This document shows positions 15,805-25,089 of a stretch of 64,000 nucleotides of DNA, piece after piece. Position 1 is the stretch's first letter, and the number at the start of each line of letters is the position of its first letter. This stretch comes from Candidatus Fermentibacterota bacterium (GTDB lineage Bacteria; Fermentibacterota; Fermentibacteria; Fermentibacterales; JCC-6). Under the pieces are notes generated by a model. The model did no database searches and was not told the origin of the DNA. It worked only from the letters and a program-made list of their open reading frames with translations. The DNA lies in the NCBI GenBank assembly GCA_014728175.1, contig WJMA01000054.1, positions 1 to 64,000 on the forward strand, in the 5' to 3' direction. The translations under genes and the position numbers were made by a program.

Positions 15805-17622
15805 TCACAACGACAGAAGCTTCAGAGCCGGAGACGGTTTTTCGCCCGGAAGCACCAGCCTGGCCAGGTAAACCCCGGCCGGCAGCCTCCGCCCCGAGTC
15901 GTCCCGCCTCCGCCAGGTCACTTCGGTCGTCCCCGGGCTCGACACGCTTACCTCCAGTCTGCGGACCCGCCGCCCGCAGGCGTCGAAGATGTCCACGAAT
16001 CCCTCGCTGGGCCCGTCCAGTACTAGTCTCAGCTCCACGCTCTCCCGGAAGGGATTGGGAAAAGCCCCGGCGAATCCGGTGGCTGGGCCCGGGGGAGATT
16101 CCTGGGACGACCCCGGGTCGGGATGAATCCACAGGCAGGTTATCGAGGCCTTGGGGAAGGTCCAGCTGAAACTGGTCGAGCCTCCCGATATCTCTCCCTG
16201 GTAGGAAATCCCCGAGGTTCCGTTCCAGGGAGCGCCCATGGGTTGGTCGTTGGTTATCTGCCAGACTTCGGCGGTTCCGTCCGAAAGGTAGCCCGATAGC
16301 TCTATGGTAGCGGCGTAGGAGGAGTCGAGGTCCTTGTTGATCGCCATCAGCGACAGCGTCCAGTCATCGTACCTGGAGGCGTAAACCTCCAATCCGTAGC
16401 CGCCGGCGGACTGATCGCAGGACGCTTCCACCACCGTTTCCCCGAACCGCCGGGAGTAGAGCTTCAGCGCCCAGGCGGACGCTCTCATGGAGAGGGTATC
16501 GGTTCTGATAGCCCCGAACAGCGGCAGGGCCTGCTCCTCGGGGTCGCCCTCCGCTATGGAGTACTGCCCCGCCACCGGTACGCCGCACTTGGACATATGG
16601 CCGATGCAGTCCGCCACGTAGAGGCCGTCCAGGTAGTTCCACCAGACGGGATCCTCGACCATGATCATCAGGTTGTACTCCATGACCCATACCGGTATGT
16701 CGTTGCCGCCACTGTATTTATCGACGGAGTCTACAACGGACGGATACCATTCCTCCATCGGGGGAAGGGTGCCGTATCCGCTGGTGGGCGCGGAGAGCCA
16801 GTGCCTGTAGGACGCGCTGTCAGAGCTCCAGGTGATAACCGGGTAGTTGTGGATGTCCATCCAGTCTATCCGGTCGCAGTTGGACCCTATCACCGGCTCC
16901 AACCAGGTCATGTCCCCAGCCAGCGAGAGACCGCAGATGCTTATGGGAATGGGCGACCGGACGCGCATGGAATCCACGTAGGTTCCCACCAGCTGCGCGA
17001 AGTCCTCCGCGGTGGCGAAGACGGAGTCGTCCGAAGCCCAGTCCTCGAAGGGGATTCCGAAGTGCCTGTAGAAGGTCCAGTATCCCCAGGGAGGAACCGG
17101 GAACGCCTCCCCCGCTATGTCCGGCTCGTTTCCGATGCTCCAGTAGGTGACGTTGTACGGCTCGGGATGTCCTCTGGACGCCCGTATCGATCCCATCGCG
17201 GTAGTGGTGTCTCCGTTGCAGTACTCGACCATGCGGGCGGCCTTGCCGGGATCGTTCAGCTGGTAGTTGACGGTCAGGATGGGGCTGATCCCGTTCTTCT
17301 CGCACAACTGAAGCATGTCGTCCAGGCTGCTCTCCAGGGTGTCCACGAAGAAGAGGTTGCCTATGTCGACGTAGAACAATCCGTTGTAATCGTTGCCTTC
17401 CCAATCGTAGTACTCCGCGGCAATGCCCCCCATCCTCAGCATCTCCACGCCCGTCTCCCCCACCAAACTGTCCAGGCCCTCCCAGGTCATGTTCTGGCTC
17501 ATCTCGTCGCCGGAGCTCGCCAAAAGCCTGTCGAAGGTCCCCACCTCCTGCGAGGCGTCAACCGTTATCTCGGCCGGAATGGAGGCGAGGGATGCGGCCG
17601 CAAACAGCGGTAGAAGAATCAT
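15805..17622 (-). CDS. Secreted glycoside hydrolase (clan A, GH44/GH51-like) with C-terminal sorting domain
   Basis: 605 residues from the ATG at 17622, which has GGGGAGGAG upstream; the 74-residue ORF extension is rejected. It has a signal peptide (MILLPLFAAASLASIPA), a catalytic barrel with RMGGIAAEYYDW, the likely acid/base in YWSIGNEPDI and the likely nucleophile in VWVMEYNLM, then a beta domain. The last ~85 residues (FPNPFRESVELRL...GRRLPAGVYLARL) are a FlgD/Por-type sorting domain, implying type IX or similar export to the surface. It probably attacks a plant- or algal-type polysaccharide. Confidence 0.8.
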   Translation of the reverse strand: MILLPLFAAASLASIPAEITVDASQEVGTFDRLLASSGDEMSQNMTWEGLDSLVGETGVEMLRMGGIAAEYYDWEGNDYNGLFYVDIGNLFFVDTLESSLDDMLQLCEKNGISPILTVNYQLNDPGKAARMVEYCNGDTTTAMGSIRASRGHPEPYNVTYWSIGNEPDIAGEAFPVPPWGYWTFYRHFGIPFEDWASDDSVFATAEDFAQLVGTYVDSMRVRSPIPISICGLSLAGDMTWLEPVIGSNCDRIDWMDIHNYPVITWSSDSASYRHWLSAPTSGYGTLPPMEEWYPSVVDSVDKYSGGNDIPVWVMEYNLMIMVEDPVWWNYLDGLYVADCIGHMSKCGVPVAGQYSIAEGDPEEQALPLFGAIRTDTLSMRASAWALKLYSRRFGETVVEASCDQSAGGYGLEVYASRYDDWTLSLMAINKDLDSSYAATIELSGYLSDGTAEVWQITNDQPMGAPWNGTSGISYQGEISGGSTSFSWTFPKASITCLWIHPDPGSSQESPPGPATGFAGAFPNPFRESVELRLVLDGPSEGFVDIFDACGRRVRRLEVSVSSPGTTEVTWRRRDDSGRRLPAGVYLARLVLPGEKPSPALKLLSL

Positions 17623-17714
17623 CGCTCCTCCCCAAGGTCGGTAGTTGGCAAACCGGGTAGAACTGGTTCCGGATGAAGATAGGTTCTCCAATAGGCCGCA
17701 GGCAACCATACCCT

Positions 17715-18170
17715 CTAGAGCTTGCTCCAGCGGCGGTAATGGTCCTTGCTGGTGAGCAGCCTCCAGGTCATTACGAAGAACCTGAGATCGCCGGGATAGC
17801 TCAGGCAGTCCATGCCCAGATGCAACAGCATCCCCGCGAAGCATCCGATTACGAAGTTAGAACCGGTCAGCAGGGCGATCGCCCCCAGGAGGACCAATAG
17901 CTCCACGCTGTGAAGCACCGGGAAGGCGACGCTCCTGGGGATACCCCGGCGAAAGCCGTGCTTGCTTTCCAGCTGCTCCAGGTTGTGGGTGATTGTATGC
18001 AAGGTGGCCCGGAGACCCCGGGGATAGCCCATGGCCCAGTACTGTCCGACATGGTCCAGGTCCAGCAGGCCGCTGGTCGCCACGACTCCCAAACCCATTC
18101 GCCAGTCTGCCAGAACCGTTGCTACGGCGGCACCTGCGGCTCCCGCCGCCATGTGATAGCCGACCCGCAT
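17715..18170 (-). CDS. DUF457/YdjM-like membrane protein
   Basis: 151 residues with four hydrophobic segments and conserved metal-like motifs: LLDLDHVGQYW in the first third, HTITHNLEQLE in the middle, and LLHLGMDCLSYPGD near the end. This resembles the LexA-regulated, membrane-bound metal-dependent hydrolase (YdjM/DUF457) family. The ATG has GGGGG upstream. It is divergent from the aminotransferase gene and upstream of the glycosidase. The substrate is unknown. Confidence 0.65.
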   Translation of the reverse strand: MRVGYHMAAGAAGAAVATVLADWRMGLGVVATSGLLDLDHVGQYWAMGYPRGLRATLHTITHNLEQLESKHGFRRGIPRSVAFPVLHSVELLVLLGAIALLTGSNFVIGCFAGMLLHLGMDCLSYPGDLRFFVMTWRLLTSKDHYRRWSKL

Positions 18171-18256
18171 TCGTTACCCCCAAGGCATGGTTTTAGATGA
18201 GAGTAGTAGTTAGGTTTCACCTCTCTACCAATAGGCCAACAAAGGAAGGAAACAAC

Positions 18257-19399
18257 ATGACCGTTCCCTTTCTCGATCTCAAGGCCCAATACGAGCAAAT
18301 CGAGAAGGACATACGCAGGGAGATAGATGAGGTCCTGAAAACCACCGGCTTCGTGCTGGGGCCCAAGGTGGAAGCCTTCGAGAACAGCATGGCCGAGCTC
18401 TGCGGCACCAAGCACTGCGTGGCGGTGAACAGCGGTACGGCGGCCGTTCACTCCATCCTATGGGCATCGGACATGCCTCCGGGCAGCGGAGTAATCGTTC
18501 CCCCCAACACCTTCACCGCCACTGTCGAGCCGGTGATCCTGGCCGGCCACGTCCCCGTGTTCGTAGACGTGGAGGAGGAATACTACACTCTTTCCCCCGA
18601 AAAAGTGCGCGACTATCTGGAGAGCTCCGGTTCCCCGGGGAACGTGGTTGATCCGAAATCTGGGGCCACGGTGAGAGCGATTCTGTCGGTCGACCTCTAC
18701 GGCCAACCCGCCAACAACCATGCCCTGGAGGAGATAGCCGACGAATACGGGCTCATCCTGCTGGAGGACGCCTGTCAAGCGCACGGGGCGGAGCTATCCG
18801 GACGAAGGGCCGGCAGCTTCGGTCAGGCCGCGGCCTTCAGCTTCTACCCCGGGAAGAACCTGGGCGCCTTCGGGGAGGGCGGCGCGGTGACCACCGACTC
18901 GGACCAGATGGCCGAGAAGGTCCGGATGATACGTGACCACGGATCGCGTGAGAAGTACTACTACGAGAGAATCGGCCACAACTACAGGATGGCAGCGTTC
19001 CAGGGGGCCGTGCTGGGCGTGAAGATAAAGCACATAAAGAGCTGGAATTACAGAAGGGCCGAGGCGGCCGCCAGGTACGACCAGCTGCTGCGGGACCTGC
19101 CCGTGAAGACACCTTCGGTCCGCGAGGGCGCCCTACACGTGTTCCACCTGTACACCGTCCACATCCCGGAGAGGGACGGGTTGAGGGAGTACCTGTCCGA
19201 AAGGGGCATCGCGTCGGGACTGCATTATCCGATTCCCCTTCATCTGCAGAAGGCCTACCGGCATCTAGGCTACGAGGAAGGTGACTTCCCGGTCACGGAG
19301 TACAACAGCGTAAGCAACATCACCCTTCCCATCTTCCCGGAGATAACGCCAGAACAACAGCAAGAGGTCGCCGACGGCATCAGGGGGTACTTCGGGTAG
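18257..19399 (+). CDS. DegT/DnrJ/EryC1/StrS-family sugar aminotransferase
   Basis: 380 residues from the ATG at 18257 (MTVPFLDLKAQYE), which has AAGGAAGG upstream. Family landmarks are HCVAVNSGTAAVHSIL, PNTFTATVEPVILAG, LLEDACQAHGAELSGRRAGSFGQAAAFSFYPGKNLGAFGEGGAV (PLP lysine in YPGKNLGA) and IGHNYRMAAFQGAVLGVKI. It transfers an amino group to a keto-sugar nucleotide for surface glycan synthesis. A strong terminator follows. The product sugar cannot be assigned. Confidence 0.92.
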   Translation: MTVPFLDLKAQYEQIEKDIRREIDEVLKTTGFVLGPKVEAFENSMAELCGTKHCVAVNSGTAAVHSILWASDMPPGSGVIVPPNTFTATVEPVILAGHVPVFVDVEEEYYTLSPEKVRDYLESSGSPGNVVDPKSGATVRAILSVDLYGQPANNHALEEIADEYGLILLEDACQAHGAELSGRRAGSFGQAAAFSFYPGKNLGAFGEGGAVTTDSDQMAEKVRMIRDHGSREKYYYERIGHNYRMAAFQGAVLGVKIKHIKSWNYRRAEAAARYDQLLRDLPVKTPSVREGALHVFHLYTVHIPERDGLREYLSERGIASGLHYPIPLHLQKAYRHLGYEEGDFPVTEYNSVSNITLPIFPEITPEQQQEVADGIRGYFG

Positions 19400-19432
19400 T
19401 TCGGAAGCGTCGCAGGTTATCAAATCAACGAA

Positions 19433-19462
19433 GCCCCGGTCATTCCAGCCGGGGCTTTTTCT
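19433..19462 (+). terminator. Rho-independent terminator
   Basis: The sequence GCCCCGG-tcattccag-CCGGGGC is followed by TTTTTCTT, 34 bp after the stop of the aminotransferase gene. A GC-rich 7-bp stem with a T tract is a standard intrinsic terminator. Confidence 0.85.
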
Positions 19463-19465
19463 TAG

Positions 19466-19756
19466 GGCATTTACCTGGCAATTCCCAACAACCAGGATGA
19501 CTGGATAGACGGCACCAGGTATAACCACCTAAGCATGGCAGCCTGCTATAGAGTGGGCAATTACCCACCCGAAGAGGTTGACGTTCTCGTTGGGTGGACC
19601 AACAGTCAGAATGAAGATGAAGATATATGGTTAGAGGATGCGCTTAGGAATGATTACGATGAGATCCGTGTTGACTTGTCAGAGGAATTCGAAGGAGAAA
19701 CCCTGAAGGACCTCTGGCTGCATTTCAAGTGTAGGGGTGACTGCCCATACGCATAG
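19466..19756 (+). pseudogene. Start-less ORF fragment next to the FG-GAP gene
   Basis: An open frame after a TAG at 19463 reads GIYLAIPNNQDDWIDGTRYNHLSMAACYRVGNYPPEEVDVLVGWTNSQ and ends at 19756. The protein-like sequence begins before the only ATG (19535), and there is no start codon or ribosome site ahead of it; the frame opens inside the terminator region. It is therefore probably the 3' end of a lost gene. It is acidic and soluble-looking, and no family is recognised. Its base composition is AT-richer than the surrounding genes. Confidence 0.4.
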
Positions 19757-19784
19757 GCTGGGTAAAACTGGAAGAGGACTGGTT

Positions 19785-21623
19785 GTGAGACTGGCTGTAG
19801 TCTTTTGGCTCATGTCCCTGGCTACTGGTTCCGCTTCCTTCGCCGAGGAAGTTGGGCAGCACACCTGGACGGGGGGCCCGGGAGTCCCGGGCCCCGTGAC
19901 CTCCTGGGACTCGCTCTTCAGCAACAGCATACAGATGAACTACTCCGGCTGTCCGAGTAACTTGCTGCTGGGGATTGGAAAGACGCAGAATCTTGTCTTT
20001 TCGGGAATCGGGGGATGCATCTTCGCCTTCCCTGCCGACATGGACGGCGATGGGGACTTGGACGTGTTATCCTCCTTCGGAGATCCCTTCGGAACCTATC
20101 CAGTCATCTGGTTTGAGAATGAAGGCCTGGGAACCGGTTGGCACAGGCACTACATAGAGTGGGATTATCCTAGAGTCAGCTGTGCCTACCCCGGTGACTT
20201 AGATGGCGACGGTGATATGGATGTGGTTGGCGCAAATGGCTCTTCAGCAAACAGGGGTTTGGAATGGTGGCGCAACGAGGACGGCGTGGGCGATGCCTGG
20301 AGCAGGTTCGACATAGAGAATGGTGTCGGAGCTGGTTTCGTCTGCTTTGCCGATATTAATGGAGACGAGTATTTGGATGTTGTAGCACAGGACAGGGCAT
20401 CAAGAGAACTCGCCTGGTGGGAGAGCACCACCTGGCCGCCGGACTCGCAGTGGGTGAGTAACGTCATATCAAGCGAGATTGAGAATACCTATGAGCTATG
20501 CGTGCTAGATTTCGAAGAGGACAGTGACATGGATATACTTGTGGCTGACAACTATTACAGTGGCTTAATCCTCGTAGAGAACCTCGATGGCTCAGGCAGT
20601 TCATGGGAAGAGCACGTGGTAAGCGGAAGGTGCCAGTGGCGCTCAGTTCACGCGGCGGACATAGATGGAGATGGTGACTTCGATGTAGTTGCCTGCAACG
20701 ACCAGGAAATAGGACAGCCGAGCCTTGGACTGTACTGGTACGAGAACCTCGATGGTCAGGGAGAGAACTGGGAAGAGCACATTGTGTCATACGAGGTAAG
20801 CGAAGCCAGAGCGGTGTACGCTGAGGATTTCACCAACGATGGGTACATCGACATTGCCTTCATTTAGCATGTCAGCCCCAACGGTCCGCATCTGTACGAG
20901 AATCTCGATGGATCCGGTGAGCAGTGGGCGGAGCACTTACTGGGCGGTCTTGGTTTGGGCTACGACGCAGATGCCGCCGATTTCGACGAGGACGGGCTGA
21001 CGGACATCCTTGCTGTAGGATACACGAGCATCTACTGGTACTCTGTCAGCCGCTTCGACAACGGCTGGCTTGAATCTTCGATATTGGACGTGCGTGGTTA
21101 TCCCCAGTGGGACTCGCTTACATGGATCGCTACTGAGCCTTCCGGAACGGACATGTACTTCAGGGTTCGCAGCTCCAACGATCCCGAAGAGTTGGGTGCC
21201 TGGTCGGATCGCATCCAGTCCCAGGGAAGCCTAGCGGGTTACATGGACAGCACACATCGGTTCATGCAGTACCGGGTACATATGGAGTCACCTGAACGTT
21301 CCGGTACACCCTTTATCGATCGGGTCGTCTTCTACTACAGCAACCTGGGAGTGGAGGAGGAAGAGGAAGGTTCCTTCCTCCTGCAGGTTGTTCCCAATCC
21401 GTCCGCCGGTTCCGCCACGGTGAAGTTCGAACTGCTTGAAGAATCAGTAGTCGAGTTGGGCATCTACGACCTGGCCGGGCGGCTGGTTCGAATCCCCGCT
21501 GAAGGCCCCCACTCCTCAGGGCTTCATGAGATCGTCGTCAGCGATCTGCCTTCAGGTGTCTACGTCGCCAGGGTGCGGGCGGGCAGGCAGCTTGCTTCCG
21601 AGCGCTTCGTGGTGGTGAGGTAA
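19785..21623 (+). pseudogene. Secreted FG-GAP/VCBS-repeat protein gene split by an in-frame TAG
   Basis: A GTG at 19785 with GAGGA upstream starts a signal peptide (RLAVVFWLMSLATGSASFA). FG-GAP-type repeats follow, many with DxDGDGDxD calcium loops and the block ENLDGxGxxWxEH. At 20865-20867 a TAG interrupts ...NDGYIDIAFI*HVSPNGPHLYENLDGSG in mid-repeat; the same frame then runs through another repeat to a Por/FlgD-type sorting domain (PNPSAGSATVKFELLEESVVELGIYDLAGR) and TAA/TGA-type stop at 21623. The whole would be about 612 residues. It is probably a nonsense pseudogene or a sequencing error. Composition is AT-richer than neighbours. Confidence 0.75.
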
Positions 21624-21727
21624 AGGCAGAGCCACCAAGCCTCTAGACCAGCTTATCTTTCAGCAGGATGGTTTTTTAGACCCTTCTCTATATCCCCTCG
21701 GGCGATTCGGACTAGCAAAGGCCTGCT

Positions 21728-22099
21728 CTAGCGATTGTAAACGAAAGTGTGCTCCAGTATCCAGAGAGCGACGGTCTCCGAGGGGACGTCCCGCTGCAGC
21801 TGAGACAGAGCGTTGAACATGTCCTCTCTCCGCAGAACCAGGCAGGCGGTCGGGATGTACACCCGGAGCTCCATCACCGGCCAACCGGCGACCACGCTGT
21901 CCGCGTAGAGGAAGAACGCGCCGCCGTAGTGCTTCAGGAGCGAGTCGCCTTCCGATAGAGACCCGCTCATGTGGACCAACAGCACGGTATCGGCGGCGGA
22001 CGCCGAGTCGGCGGGTATGCCCCCGGAGCGGAGGTCGTCCAGAAAACTCGGCCAGGCCAGGGCGGTCAGCATAATTGCGATGATTATCGAGGATCTCAC
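21728..22099 (-). CDS. Small exported protein, unknown
   Basis: I place the start at the GTG 22099 (RSSIIIAIMLTALAWPS) because AAGGGAG sits 7 bp before it and a clear signal peptide follows. This gives 123 residues. The larger 268-residue ORF would run antisense to the divergent gene. After the leader the chain has LLVHMSGSLSEGDSLLKHYGGAFFLYADS and ends HTFVYNR. It could be periplasmic. It is divergent from the gene at 22260 and not recognised. Confidence 0.55.
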   Translation of the reverse strand: MRSSIIIAIMLTALAWPSFLDDLRSGGIPADSASAADTVLLVHMSGSLSEGDSLLKHYGGAFFLYADSVVAGWPVMELRVYIPTACLVLRREDMFNALSQLQRDVPSETVALWILEHTFVYNR

Positions 22100-22259
22100 C
22101 CGGCTTCTCCCTTGCTGATCGAATCGGCTCTGGCGCTCGTGCACCCGCTGATACAGCAATGTCAACCAATAACACAGCCCCAGAAGCATGGGAAGTGCCG
22201 TACGCGCTACAAGCCGCTGCTTGTTGAGACAATCCCCTTCTGGTTCTATATTCGTTGCT

Positions 22260-22745
22260 ATGGCATCGAAGACGGTTCTCTCGATCTTGATTTTGATGGC
22301 GACGCTTGCCGGGAGCTCGGGGAGAAACGAGCTCGTGGGACTCGCAGAAAGCCTGCAGAGCATAGATCGTGAGGTTTGTGGACTACTGGACGCGTACCTG
22401 GAGGCGGTACCCGAGTGCCCTCCGAGGGAAGACACGCCGATCCGGTTGTGGCAGCTAGATATGGCCTGGTTGAGAGTGAACTCCGTGCTGGCCGAGCAAC
22501 TACCTTCGATAAGGGCTCCGGGCAGAGGGGACATCGATTCGCTGTGTGCGGAATACAGGACGGCATGCGTCAGGCTGGTGGACCATTATCAAAGCATCAT
22601 GCAGGCATACCACGCCGACGTCCTGCCGGACAGCATCAGTGCGGTAGAGTTGGAGATCGGGCTTCTCGAGCTGGACAGCAGTTACATCTTGGTAGAGAAC
22701 CAACTGTGCAGGCTTATCGCAGAAGCGGAAGAGGGTCAGGAATGA
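22260..22745 (+). CDS. Small exported helical protein, unknown, coupled to pdxS
   Basis: 161 residues from the ATG at 22260, with a signal peptide ([18 protein letters not shown]) and then an acidic, helical chain containing several cysteines ([54 protein letters not shown]). Its stop overlaps the pdxS start as ATGA, so it heads the pdxST operon by position. No family was recognised. The longer ORF start at 22188 adds residues without a leader and is rejected. Confidence 0.6.
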   Translation: MASKTVLSILILMATLAGSSGRNELVGLAESLQSIDREVCGLLDAYLEAVPECPPREDTPIRLWQLDMAWLRVNSVLAEQLPSIRAPGRGDIDSLCAEYRTACVRLVDHYQSIMQAYHADVLPDSISAVELEIGLLELDSSYILVENQLCRLIAEAEEGQE

Positions 22746-23632
22746 GCAATAGAGAAACAGGGACGTTCGAGGTTAAGAGCGGTCACGCCCAGATGCTGAA
22801 GGGCGGAGTGATAATGGATGTGGTTACTCCCGATCAGGCGATCATCGCCGCCGAAGCCGGAGCGGTTGCGGTGATGGCTCTGGAGAGGGTACCCGCAGAC
22901 ATCAGGGCCCACGGGGGCGTGGCCAGAATGTCGGACCCGGAGGTGCTCGCCGCCATACAGGAAGCGGTTACCATTCCGGTGATGGCCAAGTGCCGTATCG
23001 GTCATTTCGTCGAGGCCCAGGTCCTGCAGGCCCTGGAGGTGGACTTCGTGGACGAGTCGGAGGTCCTTACCCCCGCCGACGAGAGCAACCACGTGAACAA
23101 GTGGGATTTCGAGATACCCTTCGTATGCGGAGCAACCAGTCTGGGAGAGGCTCTTCGCAGGATCGGGGAGGGGGCGGCGATGATACGAACCAAGGGCGAG
23201 GCCGGCACCGGCAACGTGGTGGAGGCCGTAAGACACGCCCGCTCCGTCCTCGACGACATAAGGAGGCTTCAGTCCACTCCCCCAGAGGAGCTGATGACCA
23301 CGGCCAAGAACATGGGAGCCCCCCACCACCTGGTTGAGTACGTGCACGAGCACGGCAAGCTGCCGGTGGTCAACTTCGCCGCCGGAGGTATAGCCACCCC
23401 CGCCGACGCGGCCATGATGATGCAGCTGGGCATGGACGGGGTTTTCGTGGGAAGCGGTATCTTCAAGAGCGGCAATCCAGAGAAGAGAGCCAAGGCCATA
23501 GTGCAGGCGGTAAGCCAGTACGACCGGCCCGAGGTCATCGCCGAGGTTTCCAAGGGCCTGGGAGTTGCGATGGTCGGCATCAACATCTCCGAGATACCTC
23601 CCGAGGAGAGAATGGCTGAGAGAGGCTGGTAG
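22742..23632 (+). CDS. pdxS: Pyridoxal 5'-phosphate synthase, synthase subunit PdxS
   Basis: 296 residues, a full-length PdxS/YaaD. Landmarks include [47 protein letters not shown], the catalytic-lysine region [15 protein letters not shown], and [17 protein letters not shown]. PdxS condenses ribose 5-phosphate, glyceraldehyde 3-phosphate and ammonia to PLP. The ATG at 22742 ([14 protein letters not shown]) is the family start; the ORF track's longer frame reads through the previous gene. It is followed by pdxT with a 1-bp overlap, forming the usual PdxST complex. Confidence 0.97.
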   Translation: MSNRETGTFEVKSGHAQMLKGGVIMDVVTPDQAIIAAEAGAVAVMALERVPADIRAHGGVARMSDPEVLAAIQEAVTIPVMAKCRIGHFVEAQVLQALEVDFVDESEVLTPADESNHVNKWDFEIPFVCGATSLGEALRRIGEGAAMIRTKGEAGTGNVVEAVRHARSVLDDIRRLQSTPPEELMTTAKNMGAPHHLVEYVHEHGKLPVVNFAAGGIATPADAAMMMQLGMDGVFVGSGIFKSGNPEKRAKAIVQAVSQYDRPEVIAEVSKGLGVAMVGINISEIPPEERMAERGW

Positions 23633-24222
23633 TGCCGGTAGAGGTGGGCGTTCTGGCTCTCCAGGGCGGTGTGGAGGAGCACATGGCCTCCCTCCGTCGA
23701 CTGGGTGTGACGCCGATTCCGGTCAGGCGGCCGGAGGACCTGGAGCAATCAGGATCAATCATTCTTCCCGGAGGCGAGTCCACCACGCTCATCAGGCTGA
23801 TGCAGCGATGGGAACTGGTCGAGCCCGTTCGCCGCATGGCCCGAGCCGGAGCCTCCATATGGGGAACCTGCGCCGGCGCGGTCCTGCTGTGCAAGAAGGT
23901 GACCGAGCAAGAGCACGATCTGCGGCAGGAATGTCTCAACATCGTGGACGTGCACGCGGTAAGGAATAGGTTCGGCCGCCAGAGGTACAGCTTCCGAGAG
24001 GACCTGGCGGTCAAGGGCCTAGACGAAGCCTTCTCGGGTATCTTCATAAGGGCGCCCCTATTCGAGCCCCTGGACGAAAATATAGAAGTGCTCTCCCGGG
24101 TCGAGGAGGGAGCGGTTTTCCTCAAACAGGGAAACGTATGGCTCTCCTCGTTTCACCCCGAGCTGTCCGGAGACGATAGGATACACGAGCTCTTTCTCAG
24201 GGAATCGGGAATTGACTTTTAG
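23632..24222 (+). CDS. pdxT: Pyridoxal 5'-phosphate synthase, glutaminase subunit PdxT
   Basis: 196 residues, a class I glutaminase. The nucleophile cysteine is in IWGTCAGAVLL, the His-Glu pair in SSFHPELSGD, and the oxyanion loop region is PGGESTTLIRLM. It supplies ammonia to PdxS. The GTG start overlaps the pdxS stop as TAGTG. It overlaps the downstream DUF89 gene by 11 bp. Confidence 0.96.
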   Translation: MPVEVGVLALQGGVEEHMASLRRLGVTPIPVRRPEDLEQSGSIILPGGESTTLIRLMQRWELVEPVRRMARAGASIWGTCAGAVLLCKKVTEQEHDLRQECLNIVDVHAVRNRFGRQRYSFREDLAVKGLDEAFSGIFIRAPLFEPLDENIEVLSRVEEGAVFLKQGNVWLSSFHPELSGDDRIHELFLRESGIDF

Positions 24223-25078
24223 GGCCGACATCCGGTGCGTGGATTGCTTCGACAAGGGGCTGTGGTCGTTCGTAGAGAGGGGCGGCCTGGACGAGCAACG
24301 TTCCAGGGAAGTTTTCGAGCGGGCGAGGAACATGGTTCTGCCCCGTTTGAAGAGCTACCCTCCACCTATCGCCGGCGCTACGGCGTACGTGTTCCTGCGG
24401 GAGACTTTCCAGGGTAGGGACATATTTGCGAGGGACAAGAGGATCTTCACTTCCTCGCTTCTGGAGGAGCTTCCCCGCATTAGCGCAAATTTACGCAAAC
24501 ACTCCGCGCCTGAGAGCGAGGCCCTCAAGGCCTCAGCATGGGGCAACATGCTGGACGTAGGTCAGGGAAAGCCTCTTCCCGATCTCCAGGAACTGACGGA
24601 GTTACTCTACCGACCCATGCGCATGGACGACGTACGATCTTTCCTCGAGAAGCTGTCCGGAGCGAGTACTCTTCTGATACTGGGGGACAACGCGGGAGAA
24701 ACGGTCCTGGACCGCCTCTTTCTGGAGATCGCCCGACCCCGGGCGGACGTGTACTACACGGTAAGGCCTCAACCGGTGATGAACGACGCAACGGGTAAGG
24801 ATGCCCGGCACGCAAGCCTCCATAGGTTCTCTACGCTGGTCAACACCGGTCTTGACGCCCCCACGGTTCATCCCGATCTGGTCGACGACAAGCTCAGGAA
24901 CCTATTTAAGTCCGCGGACCTGATTCTCTCAAAGGGTCAGGGCAACCTCGAGGGATTGATGGGAATACGTGACCCCAGGCTATACTTCTCCTTCGTGGTC
25001 AAGTGTCCCCTGATGTCCGAGGTTACGGGATTTCCCGAGGGCCAGGCCGTATTCGCATCTAGTATGGAATTAGGTTAG
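24212..25078 (+). CDS. DUF89/ARMT1-like metal-dependent phosphatase family protein
   Basis: 288 residues from a TTG that overlaps pdxT by 11 bp. The N-terminal CVDCFDKGLWSF and the core LILGDNAGETVLDRLFLE, SKGQGNLEGLMGI and FSFVVKCPLMSE match the DUF89 family (damage-control phosphatases that dephosphorylate sugar or cofactor by-products). Asp/Asn of GDNAGE are the expected metal ligands. Location in the pdxST operon suggests clean-up of a phosphorylated intermediate or side product, which is an inference. Confidence 0.8.
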   Translation: MTFRADIRCVDCFDKGLWSFVERGGLDEQRSREVFERARNMVLPRLKSYPPPIAGATAYVFLRETFQGRDIFARDKRIFTSSLLEELPRISANLRKHSAPESEALKASAWGNMLDVGQGKPLPDLQELTELLYRPMRMDDVRSFLEKLSGASTLLILGDNAGETVLDRLFLEIARPRADVYYTVRPQPVMNDATGKDARHASLHRFSTLVNTGLDAPTVHPDLVDDKLRNLFKSADLILSKGQGNLEGLMGIRDPRLYFSFVVKCPLMSEVTGFPEGQAVFASSMELG

Positions 25079-25089
25079 CGGAGGTCGGA

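Noticed and set aside
2814-21623. Possible genome-wide amber recoding (for example pyrrolysine or reassigned TAG)
   Set aside because: TAG is the ordinary stop of many intact genes here (trxA, groES, groEL, pdxS, pdxT), so it is not reassigned. Only two genes are interrupted.
22376-22741. Longer N-terminus of the pdxS frame
   Set aside because: PdxS starts at ATG 22742 ([14 protein letters not shown]); upstream residues are the wrong frame of the preceding small exported protein.
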